A stretch of DNA of 64,000 bases from Haematococcus lacustris (GCA_030144725.1 JASKMD010000013.1:4310278-4374277), one strand, 5' to 3'; counted from the stretch's first letter, positions 19,895-30,285 are shown. Notes: generated from the sequence alone by a model not told the origin. Numbers and translations are program-made.

Positions 19895-21643
19895 TCACTC
19901 AATTGTCACTTTGAAAAGGCCTCTCTTGGACCAGCTGTCAGCCTGCCAAGATGCAGGCACCTCAAAGGTGTTAAAGAGTGATGGGGAGATTGTGATGTCC
20001 AACCACCGTGCCCAGGGCTGCTCAGCCATGAGCTGCAATGACTGGTGCATGGCTTCAGAAACAAAGTCCTTTGCATAAAAAAATGTGACCTCCTGCATAG
20101 CGGGCATGAGTTGCACCAGCTGGCGCCAGAACTCCAGTGAGGGCATCAAGCTGCCGCAACACAACTCAAAGTGGGTGCAGTCCCGGCACAACGGAGCCAG
20201 TGCCAGGACGTCAGCGGCTGTGACTCCATGCAAGTCACAGACCGCCACCGCGCCATAGCACTGCAGCGGTTGCACCATAGCTACCAGCACCGCCAGGTCC
20301 AACCTCTGCTGCTCCAGAATTGCTGGAGTGATGACGCCAGATCGTTCCTCTTCTGCGGTCAGCATACTAAGTTGCATGCACTTTATCTTCACTGGCATCT
20401 TGCACGCACATGCCATGTTGTGTAGTGCCGCTGCCACCTCAGGCTTGGAGATGTCCTCCACACTGATGTCCAGTGTCCCCAACATTAGAGGCTGGGAGAG
20501 GGAGTGCAGAGGCAGCTTAGCGAGTGCCCTCCAGTCAATAGTCCCAAGCAGCTCCAGCCGCTGCCAGCTGCAAGGCGCATCTGCACATGAGGTGTCCAGC
20601 TTCTCAACACCTCCTAGTCGGAGGCGTGTGATCTGGGTGGCTGCCAGGAGTGTGTCAAACTGTTGCTGGACCTTGATTTGTGTTCTTGGCAGCTGCAGGG
20701 TGTGGAGCTGAGGCAGCGCTTGCAGCACCTCAGTCAGGCCCTCCAGCTGGTACTGCCCGGATAGAGTGAGCACTTGCAGCTGAGCTAGAGGTTGCAAGAA
20801 CTGCACCAGGACGTCTGGACCCTCATTCCCTGTCAGATGGTACTTGAGGTGTAGCTGGGTTAGGTGTTGTGCCAGGGGCTGCAGCTTGGGCAGTGAAGGC
20901 CAGCTGCCTGAAGGGTGGCAACGATAGCCATCAAAAATCAGCCGCTGGAGCATGGCACCTTGGAACAGGTCCAGGGTCACCGCCCCAGACGCGGGCTGCT
21001 GCGGCTGCTTGACATTGGTGCTGTGGAGCTCTAGCTGCTGCAGCTGGAGAGACAGTTTTGGGTGGGAGAGCATGCTGGCCAGGCCGCTGCAGGTGACAGA
21101 GTGGCAACTAAGGACCAGGGCAGTCAGGCCCGGGAAGCTGTCCACCAGCCGCTGGGCTAGGTCAGGTGAGCAGGGCAGCTCCTTGCGTTTATCACTGTTA
21201 ACTGATCCGAAGCCGACCAGCCTGCAGACCTCCACTGCTGCACAGTTGTTGAGCTTTGGCAGAGTGTGGGCCAGCAGGTCGGTGTAACACTCGCTGTCCT
21301 CTGTCTTTGGCTGCCACAAGGTGAGAGTCAGCTTGCTTGTTCTTGCTTGCAGGGATGCGACAACTCGCGGCGTGAGCAGCTGGTCGCAGCACTGCCTGCC
21401 CAGCTGGATGCGCAAGGCTGGGATATGCAGCAGGCGGGCCTGGGAGAAGGCGCGGCAGGTCAGGGGCAGCAGGCTCCTGGCCCCAAGCTGCATGACCTGG
21501 CAAGCGATGTCATCCAGCAGCTCTGGCAGGAGGTCCAGCAGCCTAGTGGCAGGAGGGGGCGCCTCGCCGGCTTGGCTGTATCCATCTGTTGCTGAAGCAC
21601 AGCCAACCACTGTGACTTGATGTTGCATGTCACGCTGGCTCAT
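19895..21643 (-). CDS. F-box-like/LRR protein, subfamily B, 582 aa
   Basis: An open frame from ATG 21643 (MSQRDMQHQVTVVG) to 19895. F-box-like segment LLDLLPELLDDIACQV, then TCRAFSQARLLHIPAL. Compared with subfamily A it lacks the QLAPTLQLPQTEY insert after the WQPKTEDSE motif. It has its own middle block: LVGFGSVNSDKRKELP, LVLSCHSVTCSGLASML, LHSTNVKQPQQPASG. LRR cores include LHTLQLPRT, ITRLRLGG and WQRLELLG. C-terminal family block intact, ending LFKVTIE. Close relatives are 42482-44230 and 53752-55503, which share flanks on both sides; this copy is the most diverged of the three and has the foldback element in its 3' flank. Cellular role not shown by the sequence. Confidence 0.8.
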   Translation of the reverse strand: MSQRDMQHQVTVVGCASATDGYSQAGEAPPPATRLLDLLPELLDDIACQVMQLGARSLLPLTCRAFSQARLLHIPALRIQLGRQCCDQLLTPRVVASLQARTSKLTLTLWQPKTEDSECYTDLLAHTLPKLNNCAAVEVCRLVGFGSVNSDKRKELPCSPDLAQRLVDSFPGLTALVLSCHSVTCSGLASMLSHPKLSLQLQQLELHSTNVKQPQQPASGAVTLDLFQGAMLQRLIFDGYRCHPSGSWPSLPKLQPLAQHLTQLHLKYHLTGNEGPDVLVQFLQPLAQLQVLTLSGQYQLEGLTEVLQALPQLHTLQLPRTQIKVQQQFDTLLAATQITRLRLGGVEKLDTSCADAPCSWQRLELLGTIDWRALAKLPLHSLSQPLMLGTLDISVEDISKPEVAAALHNMACACKMPVKIKCMQLSMLTAEEERSGVITPAILEQQRLDLAVLVAMVQPLQCYGAVAVCDLHGVTAADVLALAPLCRDCTHFELCCGSLMPSLEFWRQLVQLMPAMQEVTFFYAKDFVSEAMHQSLQLMAEQPWARWLDITISPSLFNTFEVPASWQADSWSKRGLFKVTIE

Positions 21644-23225
21644 AGCTGGGACTGCCTATTGACCTGCAGAGTGGGTGGAGCAACAAGGCTGTCAGGGTGT
21701 GAGGGCGCCAGTAGCAGCAGCAGCGTATGATTGGCTGGATGAGTGGGTGCGGGTACGTACCTGGCTGCTCCTGACTGACCTCAGCTCGCTTCTGTCGGCG
21801 ATGCCCTCGTATAAGCCCGCAGAGCAGAGAGAGCGCAGCAGCGCGTGCATAATAGCATAATCGGCGCATGAGCTAGACTGGCGCATGAGCTAGGTTGGCA
21901 CGAAGCCGAGGGCGATGCGCCTAGGCGACACGGGCATCATCGGTGGATGAGCCGGACTGCAATTAGTGGCAGTTGCATTCGAAGCTTGCAATCGCCATTG
22001 CTACGAACACGTCGGCACACCCAGATTGATATGGTCGACCTGTGTATCCCTCTTGTGTAACCCCATCTATGGATCAAACCCTCTTTGATTACTTTACCCT
22101 CCTGGGCGACGCGTCTTGGCGACACTGGCATCGTTGGCGGGATTGTGAACTGTCAGTGAGGCACACATTGAGCATCTGCGTGCTTACCATCGTGATAGGG
22201 TCTGGTCAAGTAAACCAGCCCATCACCAACATCACCCTCAAATGTTGGAGCAGCTCTGCTCTGATGATCAGCTGCTTGATAGGGCCAGGGGATGATCCCA
22301 TGTCTGGATACACGCTCATTGGAGCTGTGGGCTTCAGCACTGCTGCTCTGCTCAAGCACAGCTCTCCATAAGCTCAGCCTGAGGCAGACTCTACAGGGCG
22401 GCGAGCTTAAAGGATCAGTCTTAGGTGTTTGTGGAGGCACAGGGCAACACAGAGGGCTGAGGCAGAGAGCAGTGGCAGCTGTCCAGAGCAGACCGTGGTG
22501 AGGTGATGTCGTGATGCCACTACAGCTAGCACATGACTGCGTCCATGTGTTGCTGTGCCATTATCATCACCCTGACAGGCTTATCTAGGACCTATCTAGG
22601 CCTGGGGTAGAGAGTGCGGGGCAGCAGGGAGGGTGCCCCACATGGGCAGCCTGGCCCCATCCCTATTCTGCCCTGCCCTCCCCAACGCGCAGATGAGGTA
22701 AGGACCCTGCATGACAGCTCAACAGTGAGGGAAGTGACAACAGTTGTGCCGCCTCCAACTCAATAGCATTGTAGCAGCAGAGTAGCTGTGCTTGCCTTAG
22801 CCTAACCCTAGCTGACCACAAACTGTGAAGCGGATTGAGAGCAACTGAGCAGTTATCCCACCCCTCCTATTCACCGCCCAGCAGATTGTCACGACAGCCA
22901 TTGCTCCCTAGCAACAACAGCAGCATGCGCTGGGGCTAGGCTATCGCGCCCTTCATGGAGCCATGCGCCTTCACAAAGTGTTCCTCATGTTGTCTAGGGT
23001 TCTTCCCATGCAACCTCCCAGCCATTGCCACATCAGCCTCAACACCTGAAAACTCAGTTTCAGCTGCAACAACGGTCTTGCCAGGCCACTATTGTCACGC
23101 ATGGTGTCAGGGCAGGCTTGACGTGTGTGGTGACAAAGCTGCTGTCATCAAGCACGATGCAAGCGTTGAAGCTGTCTAATCTGGCCCAGCCACGCATGTC
23201 TTGTTGATGTCACCGCTTCTTGGTC
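21644..23225. other. 5' flank of the subfamily B gene, then 3' flank of the next gene
   Basis: 21660-21960 is the conserved 5' flank (CAG core at 21714, CCAAT on the minus strand beside it) but lacks the GTAAGTCATC block present in other copies. 22020-22110 is a pyrimidine-rich block with TGTAACCCC. 22340-22460 is the TCTGCTC/GGCGG block. 22780-23225 is the conserved subfamily A 3' flank. No gene is recognised. Confidence 0.45.
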
Positions 23226-25016
23226 TCACCTATGCACAATGGTCACTTTCAACGTGCCAGCCTTCACCCACGTGCCAACCTGCCAACATGCAGGCAGCTG
23301 AGAGTCACTGCAGTGTTTGTGGAGTGACACATCTAGCCACCGTGCCCAGGGCTGCTCAGCCATGAGTTGTAGCGACTGATGCATGGCTGCAGAAACACAT
23401 CCCTTCACGCGGTGAAAACTGAGCTCCTGCACAGCGGGCATGAGCTCCACCAGCTGGTGCCAAAACTCAAGAGAGGGGTCCACGCAACCGTAATGCAGCT
23501 CAAATTGGGTGCAGTCCCGGCACAATGGAGCCAGTGTCAGAACATCAGCGGCTGTGACTCCATGCAGGTCACTGACCACCACCTTGCCCACACAGCCGCA
23601 CTGCAGCGGTTGCAGCAGAGATACCAGCTGCGCCAGATCCACCCTCTGCTGCTGTGGTGTTGGAGTGATAGGGTTGGTACCCGGGTGCCTCATTTTCAGC
23701 TGCAGCTCCGTGATCTTTACTGGCACCTTGATCGCTTCTGCCAGGCTGTGGAGTGCAGCTGCCACCACAGTGCTTGAGATGTCCTTCACACAGATTTCAA
23801 GATGCCCCAGCACTAGAGGCTGGGAGAGGGAGTGCAGGGGCAGGTACGTGATTGCCTCCCAGTCAATCCTCCCAGTCAGCTCCAGCCGCTGCCAGCTGCA
23901 AGGCGCATCAGCATAGGAGGTGCCACATGGATCAATTGTCCACAACTGTAGGCTTGTGATCTGGGTGGCTGCCAGGAGTGCGTCAAGATCCTGCTGGCGC
24001 CAGACGTTGACCGCTGGCAGCTCCAGAGTGTGGAGCTGAGGCAGCGCCTGCAACATCTCAGCAAGGCCCTCCATGTGGGTCTCCAAGTGGGGTAGAGTGA
24101 GCACCTGCAGCTGAGCCAGAGGTTGCAAGTACTGCACCAAGAGTTCGAATTCCTCATCATACACCAACTCTGTACTGAACTGTAGATGTAGCTGGGTCAG
24201 GTTTTGCGCCAGAGGCTGTAAGCTAGGCGGCGGTGGTGTGTGGTGCAGTTCGACAGTTATACTGAGCTGCTTCAAACGCAGACCCTGGAACATAGTGGCC
24301 ATTGCCCCAGGCTCATCGCCATGAGGGGTGCTGGTCTTGGTTAAGTCTAGCCGCTGCAGTTGCAGGGCCAGCGGCGGGTGAGAGAGCAGGCTGGCCAGCG
24401 CATCGCTTGAGACACAGAGCCCCTGCAAGGTCAGTGCGATCAGGCTGGGGAAGCTGTCCAGCAGCTGCTGGGCAAGGCCAGGTGTGCAGTGCAGATGCCT
24501 GTAACTGTTGACGTCATATGTGCCGCTGCTGACCAACTTGCAGACCTCCACTGCTGCACACTTGTCAAGCTTTGCCAGGGCATGGGCCAGCAGGTCGGTG
24601 TAATCTTGGGTGTACTCTGTCTGCGGCAGCTGCAAGGTGGGAGCCAACTGCTTGTTGTAATAGATGCTGTCCTCTGTCTCTGGTTGCCACAAGGTGAGGT
24701 CCAGCTTGCTTGTCCTGGCTTGCAGGGCTGCGACAACTCGGGGCGTGAGCAGCTGGTCGCAGCACTGCCTGCCCAGCTGGATGCGCAAGGTTGGGGCATG
24801 CAGCAGGCGGGCCAGGGAGAAGTCGTGGCAAGTCATGTGCAGCATGCTCTTGGCCCCAAGCTGCATGACCCAGCAAACGATGTCATCCAGCAGCGTTGGA
24901 GGGAGGTCCAGAAGCCTAGTGTCAGGAGAATGTGCCTCGCTGGATGGGCTGTACCCATCTGTTGCTGAGGCACCGCCATCCACTGTGGCTTGATGTTGTT
25001 TGTGACGCTTGACCAT
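23226..25016 (-). CDS. F-box-like/LRR protein, subfamily A, 596 aa
   Basis: An open frame from ATG 25016 (MVKRHKQHQATVDG), with the same distinct N-terminus as the 14751-16544 gene, to 23226. F-box-like segment LLDLPPTLLDDIVCWV, then TCHDFSLARLLHAPTL. LRR cores: LIALTLQGL, LQRLDLTKT, LKQLSITVE, LTQLHLQFS, LQVLTLPHL, LHTLELPAV, ITSLQLWT, WQRLELTG. C-terminal block: ADVLTLAPLCRDCTQFEL, EFWHQLVELMPAVQE, QPWARWLDV. The shared N-terminus and 5' flank pair it with 14751-16544. No disruption seen; likely a protein-interaction scaffold, function unproven. Confidence 0.8.
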   Translation of the reverse strand: MVKRHKQHQATVDGGASATDGYSPSSEAHSPDTRLLDLPPTLLDDIVCWVMQLGAKSMLHMTCHDFSLARLLHAPTLRIQLGRQCCDQLLTPRVVAALQARTSKLDLTLWQPETEDSIYYNKQLAPTLQLPQTEYTQDYTDLLAHALAKLDKCAAVEVCKLVSSGTYDVNSYRHLHCTPGLAQQLLDSFPSLIALTLQGLCVSSDALASLLSHPPLALQLQRLDLTKTSTPHGDEPGAMATMFQGLRLKQLSITVELHHTPPPPSLQPLAQNLTQLHLQFSTELVYDEEFELLVQYLQPLAQLQVLTLPHLETHMEGLAEMLQALPQLHTLELPAVNVWRQQDLDALLAATQITSLQLWTIDPCGTSYADAPCSWQRLELTGRIDWEAITYLPLHSLSQPLVLGHLEICVKDISSTVVAAALHSLAEAIKVPVKITELQLKMRHPGTNPITPTPQQQRVDLAQLVSLLQPLQCGCVGKVVVSDLHGVTAADVLTLAPLCRDCTQFELHYGCVDPSLEFWHQLVELMPAVQELSFHRVKGCVSAAMHQSLQLMAEQPWARWLDVSLHKHCSDSQLPACWQVGTWVKAGTLKVTIVHR

Positions 25017-26009
25017 AGCTGGGACGATCTGTTGACCTGCATTGTGTATGAGTTAGCAAGGCTGTCAGGGTGTGAGGGCGCCAGTAGCAGCAGCAGCGTG
25101 GTTGGCTGGGTGTGGGTGCGTATACGCACCTGCCTGCTCCTGGCTGCTCTCAGCTCACTTATGTCGGCGATGCCTTCAAATAAGCCTGCAGAGCAGAAAA
25201 GGAGCAGCAGCGTGGGCCTCGAACATAAGCCAGTCCATCACAGCTGACAAAAAACGAAATTCGCTGGCTACTCCCACAGGCGCTTCCGATGACTTACGAG
25301 CGGTTGGTCGGGCGGGCCTGTGCGCCTGTGGGCTGTGCGGCCCGATGTTCAAAGCCAGCTGGGCCACGCGACCCGCCGAGCAGGGTGAATCAGGTGATGC
25401 TAGCTTCGCACGATGCCGAAGGCGATGTGCCTAGGCGACACTGGCATCATCGGCGGATGAGCCGGACTGCGGAAAGTGGCAGTGGCATTCGAGGCATTCG
25501 TGGCAATCAAAGCATGCAGTCATATGCTTTGGACACGTGGGCACACCCAGCCTGATCTGTTCGTCCTGTTCATCCCTCTTGTATTACCCCCTGTTTCCCT
25601 TCACCCCTTGTGTTATGTAACCCTCTTTAAAGCTCCCAGTTAAAGCCTCCTCTTCATTACCCGGTGGGGGGCCAGGGTGTGAGGGGTTGGATGGGCTGCG
25701 TGGGGGTACTCGGGGGCACCACACCAGGCCCTCACCACCACCACCCACCAGGCCAGCCAGGCAGCTCGACTGCGCAGGGGGACCCCCGGCAGCCAGTGCC
25801 ACATACTGCAGGCATCGGCCTGGCAGCTATGTGCAGGCAGTGCGTGTGCCAGCCTGGCTGACTGGCAGCAGTACTGAGCAGGCTACCACAGGGGCTAAGT
25901 GCTGGCAGCAGTGTACACCCTCCTCCAGCACTGCTGCTATGCTCTGAGCCCTCCAAGAGATCAGCCTGAGGCACACCCTCTGCTGCTCTGCAGGGCGTCG
26001 GGCTGGAAA

Positions 26010-26240
26010 AAGACTGAGAACAGGACTGTATTAGAGGTAAGAGGTGAGAGGTGTAAAAACCTAGGGGGAAAACCTAGAGAAGAGAAACCAGGTGGATATA
26101 AGAGTGAAGGTGCAGGGAGCTAATGGAGAAGGGGGAGAGACCTCGAGAAGCGAAGGAGCTAGAGACACAGAAGGTTAGAACAAGGAGGGCTAGAAAGGTT
26201 GAGAAAGGAGAGAAACACGTTAAGAGTCAGTGGGTAGGCA
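26010..26240. repeat. strongly purine-rich strand tract
   Basis: About 230 bp in which the plus strand is mostly A and G, with recurring GAGAGG, GAGAAG and AAACCTAG words and no open frame with a recognisable motif. The motifs are too irregular for a simple satellite. The left part resembles 17900-17960 and 41040-41110, so it may be an expanded version of that repeated block. Confidence 0.6.
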
Positions 26241-26744
26241 GTGAGGTCGGGCTGAGGCAAGCAGGCCCCAATGCCACTGCCTGGCCAATCAGGTCACCTG
26301 GCAGGGTCCGTACTGCCACAAGCTCATGAGGAGGGGTGAGTCAGGAGGTAGGGGGCAGCACCAGGGGGCGGCGCCGGCAGCGGCCCAGACGGAGCTGCTA
26401 GGCAGCAGCCGGCCACCCACCACTGTCCCTCTCCTCACCTCTCTAAGGCTGTTCCTGGTGTGCTGCAGTAAGTACAGCAGTATAGGCAGCAGCAGCTGCT
26501 GGATCTTCAAGTGCTGTGATGTCAGCTGGGAGGGAGGAGCCTGCGGCAGCCGTGGCTGTTGCTGCTGTTGAACTGACCCGCTGCCAAATGTCACCCATGC
26601 CCAGACAACCCAGCCTGGTCTGCAGGCCTGGGTGAGGCTGCGCATAGCAGCTGACGCAAGATGGGGTGCTGTCAACCGCAGTCAGCAGCTCTAATGATCA
26701 GGCTATGCGGGCTGATGGACTATGTCAGATGTCCAGTTGGGCTT

Positions 26745-26960
26745 AGGGGCTGGGTGAGGGAGTTGCCCCTTTATCCCTAGTAGCTCCACTGCCCCAGTAG
26801 TGCAGGGGCAGGTAGGCAGCAGAGATATAACCTGCAGGCACTAGGCAGTAGGCAGTAGCTCGCTGTGCCACCTCCTGACCCCTGACCCCTAGCAGCTCCA
26901 GCCGCTGCATGGTGCGTTCATGGTGCATGGTGCGCTTGCAGCCGAGCTGGTCAGTCCCCC
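26745..26960 (-). pseudogene. small fragment of an LRR family gene
   Basis: GGGGCTGGGTGAGGGAG and TGCAGGGGCAGGTAGGCAG, followed by CAGCTCCAGCCGCTGC, match the codons for WQRLEL, then LPLHSLTQPLVL in intact genes, but with insertions and broken frames. Only about 60-70 residues' worth of the gene is represented. Confidence 0.45.
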
Positions 26961-27181
26961 TACTCCCTTGAGATGCATGCTGGTGTGTCCAGCTCCCGCT
27001 GCCCCTCAAGTAGAACTCTTAGGATATTCTGCAGGCTGCGCTGGACGGACTACTTGGCAAGGCAGTTGCATGGGCGCGGGATGGGAAGCCGCGTGATGAG
27101 CAAATTGTTCAACATCAGCATGCCACACCCCGCCACCGCTGGCCTGGTAATAGCTGTAACAGCATCTAGACTGACAGGGTG

Positions 27182-27508
27182 GCACGGCGGCAGGGCAGCA
27201 GGGCAGCAGGGCAGCAGAGCAGCAGGGCAGCAGGGCGGCAGGGAAGCAGGGCAGCAGGGTAGCAGGGCAGCAGGGTATCAGGGCAGCAGGGTAGCAGAGC
27301 AGCAGGGCAGCAGGGCGGCAGGGAAGCAGGGCAGCAGGGTAGCAGGGCAGCAGGGTAACGGAGCAGCAGTGCGGCAGGGCAGCAGGGCGGCAGGGCAGCA
27401 GGGCGGCAGGGCAGCAGGGCAGCAGGGTAGCAGGGCAGCAGGGCAGCAGGGCAGCAGGGCAGCAGGGCAGCAGGGCGGCAGGGTGGCAGGGGTGCAGGGC
27501 AGTAGGGC
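27182..27508. repeat. long GGCAGGGCA-type minisatellite, about 36 units
   Basis: About 325 bp of 9-bp units (GCAGCAGGG, GGCAGGGCA, GTAGCAGGG variants). A higher-order pattern is visible: a roughly 80-bp stretch containing GGCGGCAGGGAAGCAGGG occurs twice (27235 and 27317). Since 9 is a multiple of three and the unit has no stop, several frames stay open on both strands; they are not genes. Confidence 0.9.
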
Positions 27509-27572
27509 AAGAGCATTCTAGACAAGACATTCAAGGCGGAGCAGGGGCTTAGCGATGACTTGATCGAAATAA

Positions 27573-27590
27573 AGGGTTAGGGTTAGGGTT
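27573..27590. repeat. interstitial telomere-like TTAGGG tract
   Basis: Almost three perfect TTAGGG copies on the plus strand. Single or double CCCTAACCC versions occur within the conserved flank blocks near 3645, 14132, 22803, 44890 and 56170. TTAGGG rather than the Chlamydomonas-type TTTTAGGG repeat is known from some Chlamydomonadales. Confidence 0.6.
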
Positions 27591-28515
27591 AAGGCCTGAC
27601 TCAAGGTCACCTCATTGCATTCCGCACTTCCAGCTGTGCTGTAGCAGCCAGAGGCTAGGTCGTGCCATGCCGTATTGATAGGGTGGCACACACCAGGAGC
27701 TACTGCTGGCACCTGATGTACCTCATGCAGATGGCCAATGCATAACATGGTATCGCAGCACGCCAGGCTGGACACGTCCCTTCCCTTGACGGCTGAATCT
27801 CTAGATGACTGGCAGGAGCAGATGCTGGTCCCTCAGCAGGACATCATGTGGGCAGGGCTCTCAGGCATGCATCATCGCTGTGCAGGACCAGCAGCAAGGG
27901 TGTGCGACCAGTGTGACATTCAGGCCAACCAAGTGTGCAGCAGGCTATGGGGCGGTTGGTCAAAGGCTGTGCAGCCTAGTCAGCCAGGCAGATTACTAGG
28001 TCTTACCTGCTGTTGAAGTTGATACAGGTGCCACACACACAAGGGGGGACAGGGAGGTCACATCAGGCCCACCAACCGCTGCTTATGCAAATGCCAGGAG
28101 CTGAGCCCACCCTGTGCTGCCACACTCCACCACCACACCCCTCTGCCAAATGCTTATGGCGGATTAAGGGCAGGGACACAGCCTGGGACGGGGCAGGGGC
28201 AGGCAACCGCATCTGCGTGACGATGAAGTCGAAAATGCGATGCTGGATGAGCAACATGCTGCTGCCATGGACACACTGCACCACCTTGCGTCGGCCCTTG
28301 CCGCACTAAAACATGGTTGCATGAATCAGCTGGTGATGATAGTGACAGCGAGTCTTGGTAGTGAGCCACCACAATTACCCTTCTACATGTGTCAAGCAAG
28401 AGACATGCTGGAAGGCTGCAACCGTTTCAGCCTGCCTGCCCACATTGTCAAGTCCATTTTCAGTCAGACAGCATGGAGCACATAGCGTCTGCTTTGCCAG
28501 CTGCGTGTAGCCTCA
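27591..28515. other. intergenic, unrecognised
   Basis: Plus-strand frames at 27738-28016 (with a CDQCDIQ, then VCSRLWGGW stretch) and 28240-28485 show no family I can name and have no copy elsewhere in the window. This stretch is less repetitive than most spacers here. It may hold exons of an unrelated, interrupted gene or an old transposon fragment. Confidence 0.3.
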
Positions 28516-30285
28516 TCACTCAAACCACACCCTAAGCATGCCAGGCTGTGAAGGGTTGTTGAGCTTGCAGCATGCAGGCAGCGTGGGTGGGCCTGATGGC
28601 TGCTTGATGCAAACTTCCATTATCCGTGACCAGGGCTGCTTCACCATGAGCCGCAGCGACTTGAGCATGGCTGCGATTGCCACGCCCTCCGAGGCCCAGC
28701 AGGTGATGTGCGTGACGCTGGGCATGAGCTGAACCAGCCGGTGCCCAAACTCCAGGGATGGGGTCAGGCTGCACATGCTAAACTGAAGGCGAGTGCAGCC
28801 TTGGCACAGGGCAGCCAGCGCGGGGACATCTGCTGCACTGACGCCCTGCATGCCACTGAACACCACCTCTTGCAAGCCACAGCAGCGCAGTGGCTGCAGC
28901 AAAGCCTCAAACTGCGCCAGTTGTGCGCGGTGGGCACAGTCCAACTCCAAGGCCTTGATCGTCACCGGTACCTTGCAGGCCTGTGTCAGGTTGTGCACTG
29001 CAGCTGCAACCAAGAGGCTAGGATCAACATCATCTTCACTGTCATCGCCATCACCATCGTCCCCCATGCCAATACTGAGGCCACCCAGCACCAGGGGCTG
29101 GGTGAGGGAGTGCAAGGGCAGGTAGGCGGCAGTGCTGCAGTCGATCCAGTGGGTCAGCTCCAGCCGCTGCCAGCTGCAGGGTGCATCTGCACGTGAGCTG
29201 CTCAGGTCTGGCACTGAGTTGAGCTGCACGCTGGTGAGCTGGGTGGCTGCCAGCAGGGCGTCAAGCTGCTCCTGACCATACAGTGTGACCCCAGGCAGCT
29301 GCAAGGTGTGCAGCCGGGGAAAGGCGCGCAACACTTCAGGCGGGTTGGTAAGGAAGCACTGCCTGGACACAGTCAGCACCTGCAGCTGTGGCAGCGGGCC
29401 CAGTGCCGCTGCAAGGGATGTGAGGGTCGGGTAGAGCTGCATGAGCTGTCGGACATGCAGCTGTTTTAGGTGCTGGGCTATTGGCTGGAGGCCAGGCATC
29501 AACACCTCCGCGCCAACATCCAGGCTGAGATGCTGAAGTGTGACGCCATGGAACAGGTTGGCCAGGGTAACGGCTCCTGACATAGGCCGCTTGGGCTGGG
29601 CGATGGTGGAGCCGGTGAGGTTCAGCTGCTGCAGCTGCAGGGACAGACGCTGGTGGTAGAGCAGGGCAGTCAGACTACTGCAGGGGATCGAGTAGCCGTG
29701 AAGGGCTAGGGAGGTCAGGCGTGGGATGCTATCTATCAGGTGCTGAGCAAGGTCCATGCAGTCCAGCGGTAGAACAACCTCGGCGTCTAAGGTATCGAGG
29801 CTGACCAGCTTGCACGTCTCCGCGGCTGCCCAGCTGCCTTGCCTGTTCAGGACATCGGGAGGCAGCCGCATGTAGTGCCCGCTGCTGAGAGCGTGCGGCT
29901 GTTCCAAGATTAGCGCGAACCTCCGCGTCCTGGCGCTCAGGGCTGTGACGACGCGGCTCGTGAGCAGCTGGTTGCACCGGTGCTTGTCCAGCTGGATGCG
30001 GAAGGCTGAAGCGTGCAGGAGATTAGTCTGGGAGCAGGTGCGGCACGTAAGGGACAGCGCTCCACCCGCACCGAGCTGCGCGGCCCGGCTGACCACGTCG
30101 TCCACCAGCCCCGCAGGCAGGCTCAACAGCGGGGAAGGCGCACGCGCTGCTGGGTACGCCTTGACAGCAGCGTTGGAAGGCCCGCGCTGCATGCTCGTAG
30201 TCTCCGCTGCCTGCAATGCTGCCGGTGACGGACTCGTGACGCAGCGGAGTCGGCCCGCCTGCTGCAAAATGTCACACAGCGCCAC
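28516..30285 (-). CDS. F-box-like/LRR protein, divergent subfamily C, 589 aa
   Basis: An open frame from ATG 30285 to 28516; a second in-frame ATG is about 31 codons in. The most divergent family member: its N-terminus (MALCDILQQAGRL) is unlike the others, and the F-box-like segment reads LLSLPAGLVDDVVSRA, then TCRTCSQTNLLHASAF. LRR cores: LTSLALHGY, LQQLNLTGS, LQHLSLDV, LKQLHVRQ, LQVLTVSR, LHTLQLPGV, LTSVQLNS, WQRLELTH. An acidic loop (GDDGDGDDSEDDVD) sits before VAAAVHNLTQACKVPV. C-terminal block retained but diverged (ALCQGCTRLQF, EFGHRLVQLMPSVTH). Higher local GC and no shared 5' flank suggest it is the oldest copy or under separate constraint. Confidence 0.8.
   Translation of the reverse strand: MALCDILQQAGRLRCVTSPSPAALQAAETTSMQRGPSNAAVKAYPAARAPSPLLSLPAGLVDDVVSRAAQLGAGGALSLTCRTCSQTNLLHASAFRIQLDKHRCNQLLTSRVVTALSARTRRFALILEQPHALSSGHYMRLPPDVLNRQGSWAAAETCKLVSLDTLDAEVVLPLDCMDLAQHLIDSIPRLTSLALHGYSIPCSSLTALLYHQRLSLQLQQLNLTGSTIAQPKRPMSGAVTLANLFHGVTLQHLSLDVGAEVLMPGLQPIAQHLKQLHVRQLMQLYPTLTSLAAALGPLPQLQVLTVSRQCFLTNPPEVLRAFPRLHTLQLPGVTLYGQEQLDALLAATQLTSVQLNSVPDLSSSRADAPCSWQRLELTHWIDCSTAAYLPLHSLTQPLVLGGLSIGMGDDGDGDDSEDDVDPSLLVAAAVHNLTQACKVPVTIKALELDCAHRAQLAQFEALLQPLRCCGLQEVVFSGMQGVSAADVPALAALCQGCTRLQFSMCSLTPSLEFGHRLVQLMPSVTHITCWASEGVAIAAMLKSLRLMVKQPWSRIMEVCIKQPSGPPTLPACCKLNNPSQPGMLRVWFE

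Larger units (their letters stand above)
25017..27181. other. intergenic mosaic, no intact gene
   Basis: 25030-25460 is the conserved 5' flank with the GTAAGTCATC site (minus strand, about 25288-25297). 25560-25650 is pyrimidine-rich. 25740-25990 is a repeated block also seen near 2090 and 40500. 26340-26700 matches 51700-51990 (shared GCTGCTGGATCTTCAAGTG-like block). 26740-26960 is a faint fragment of an LRR gene. Confidence 0.45.

Noticed and set aside
27006..27534. Open frames of 120-180 codons on both strands over the minisatellite.
   Set aside because: Artefact of 9-bp repeats; composition is pure repeat and there is no homologous copy.
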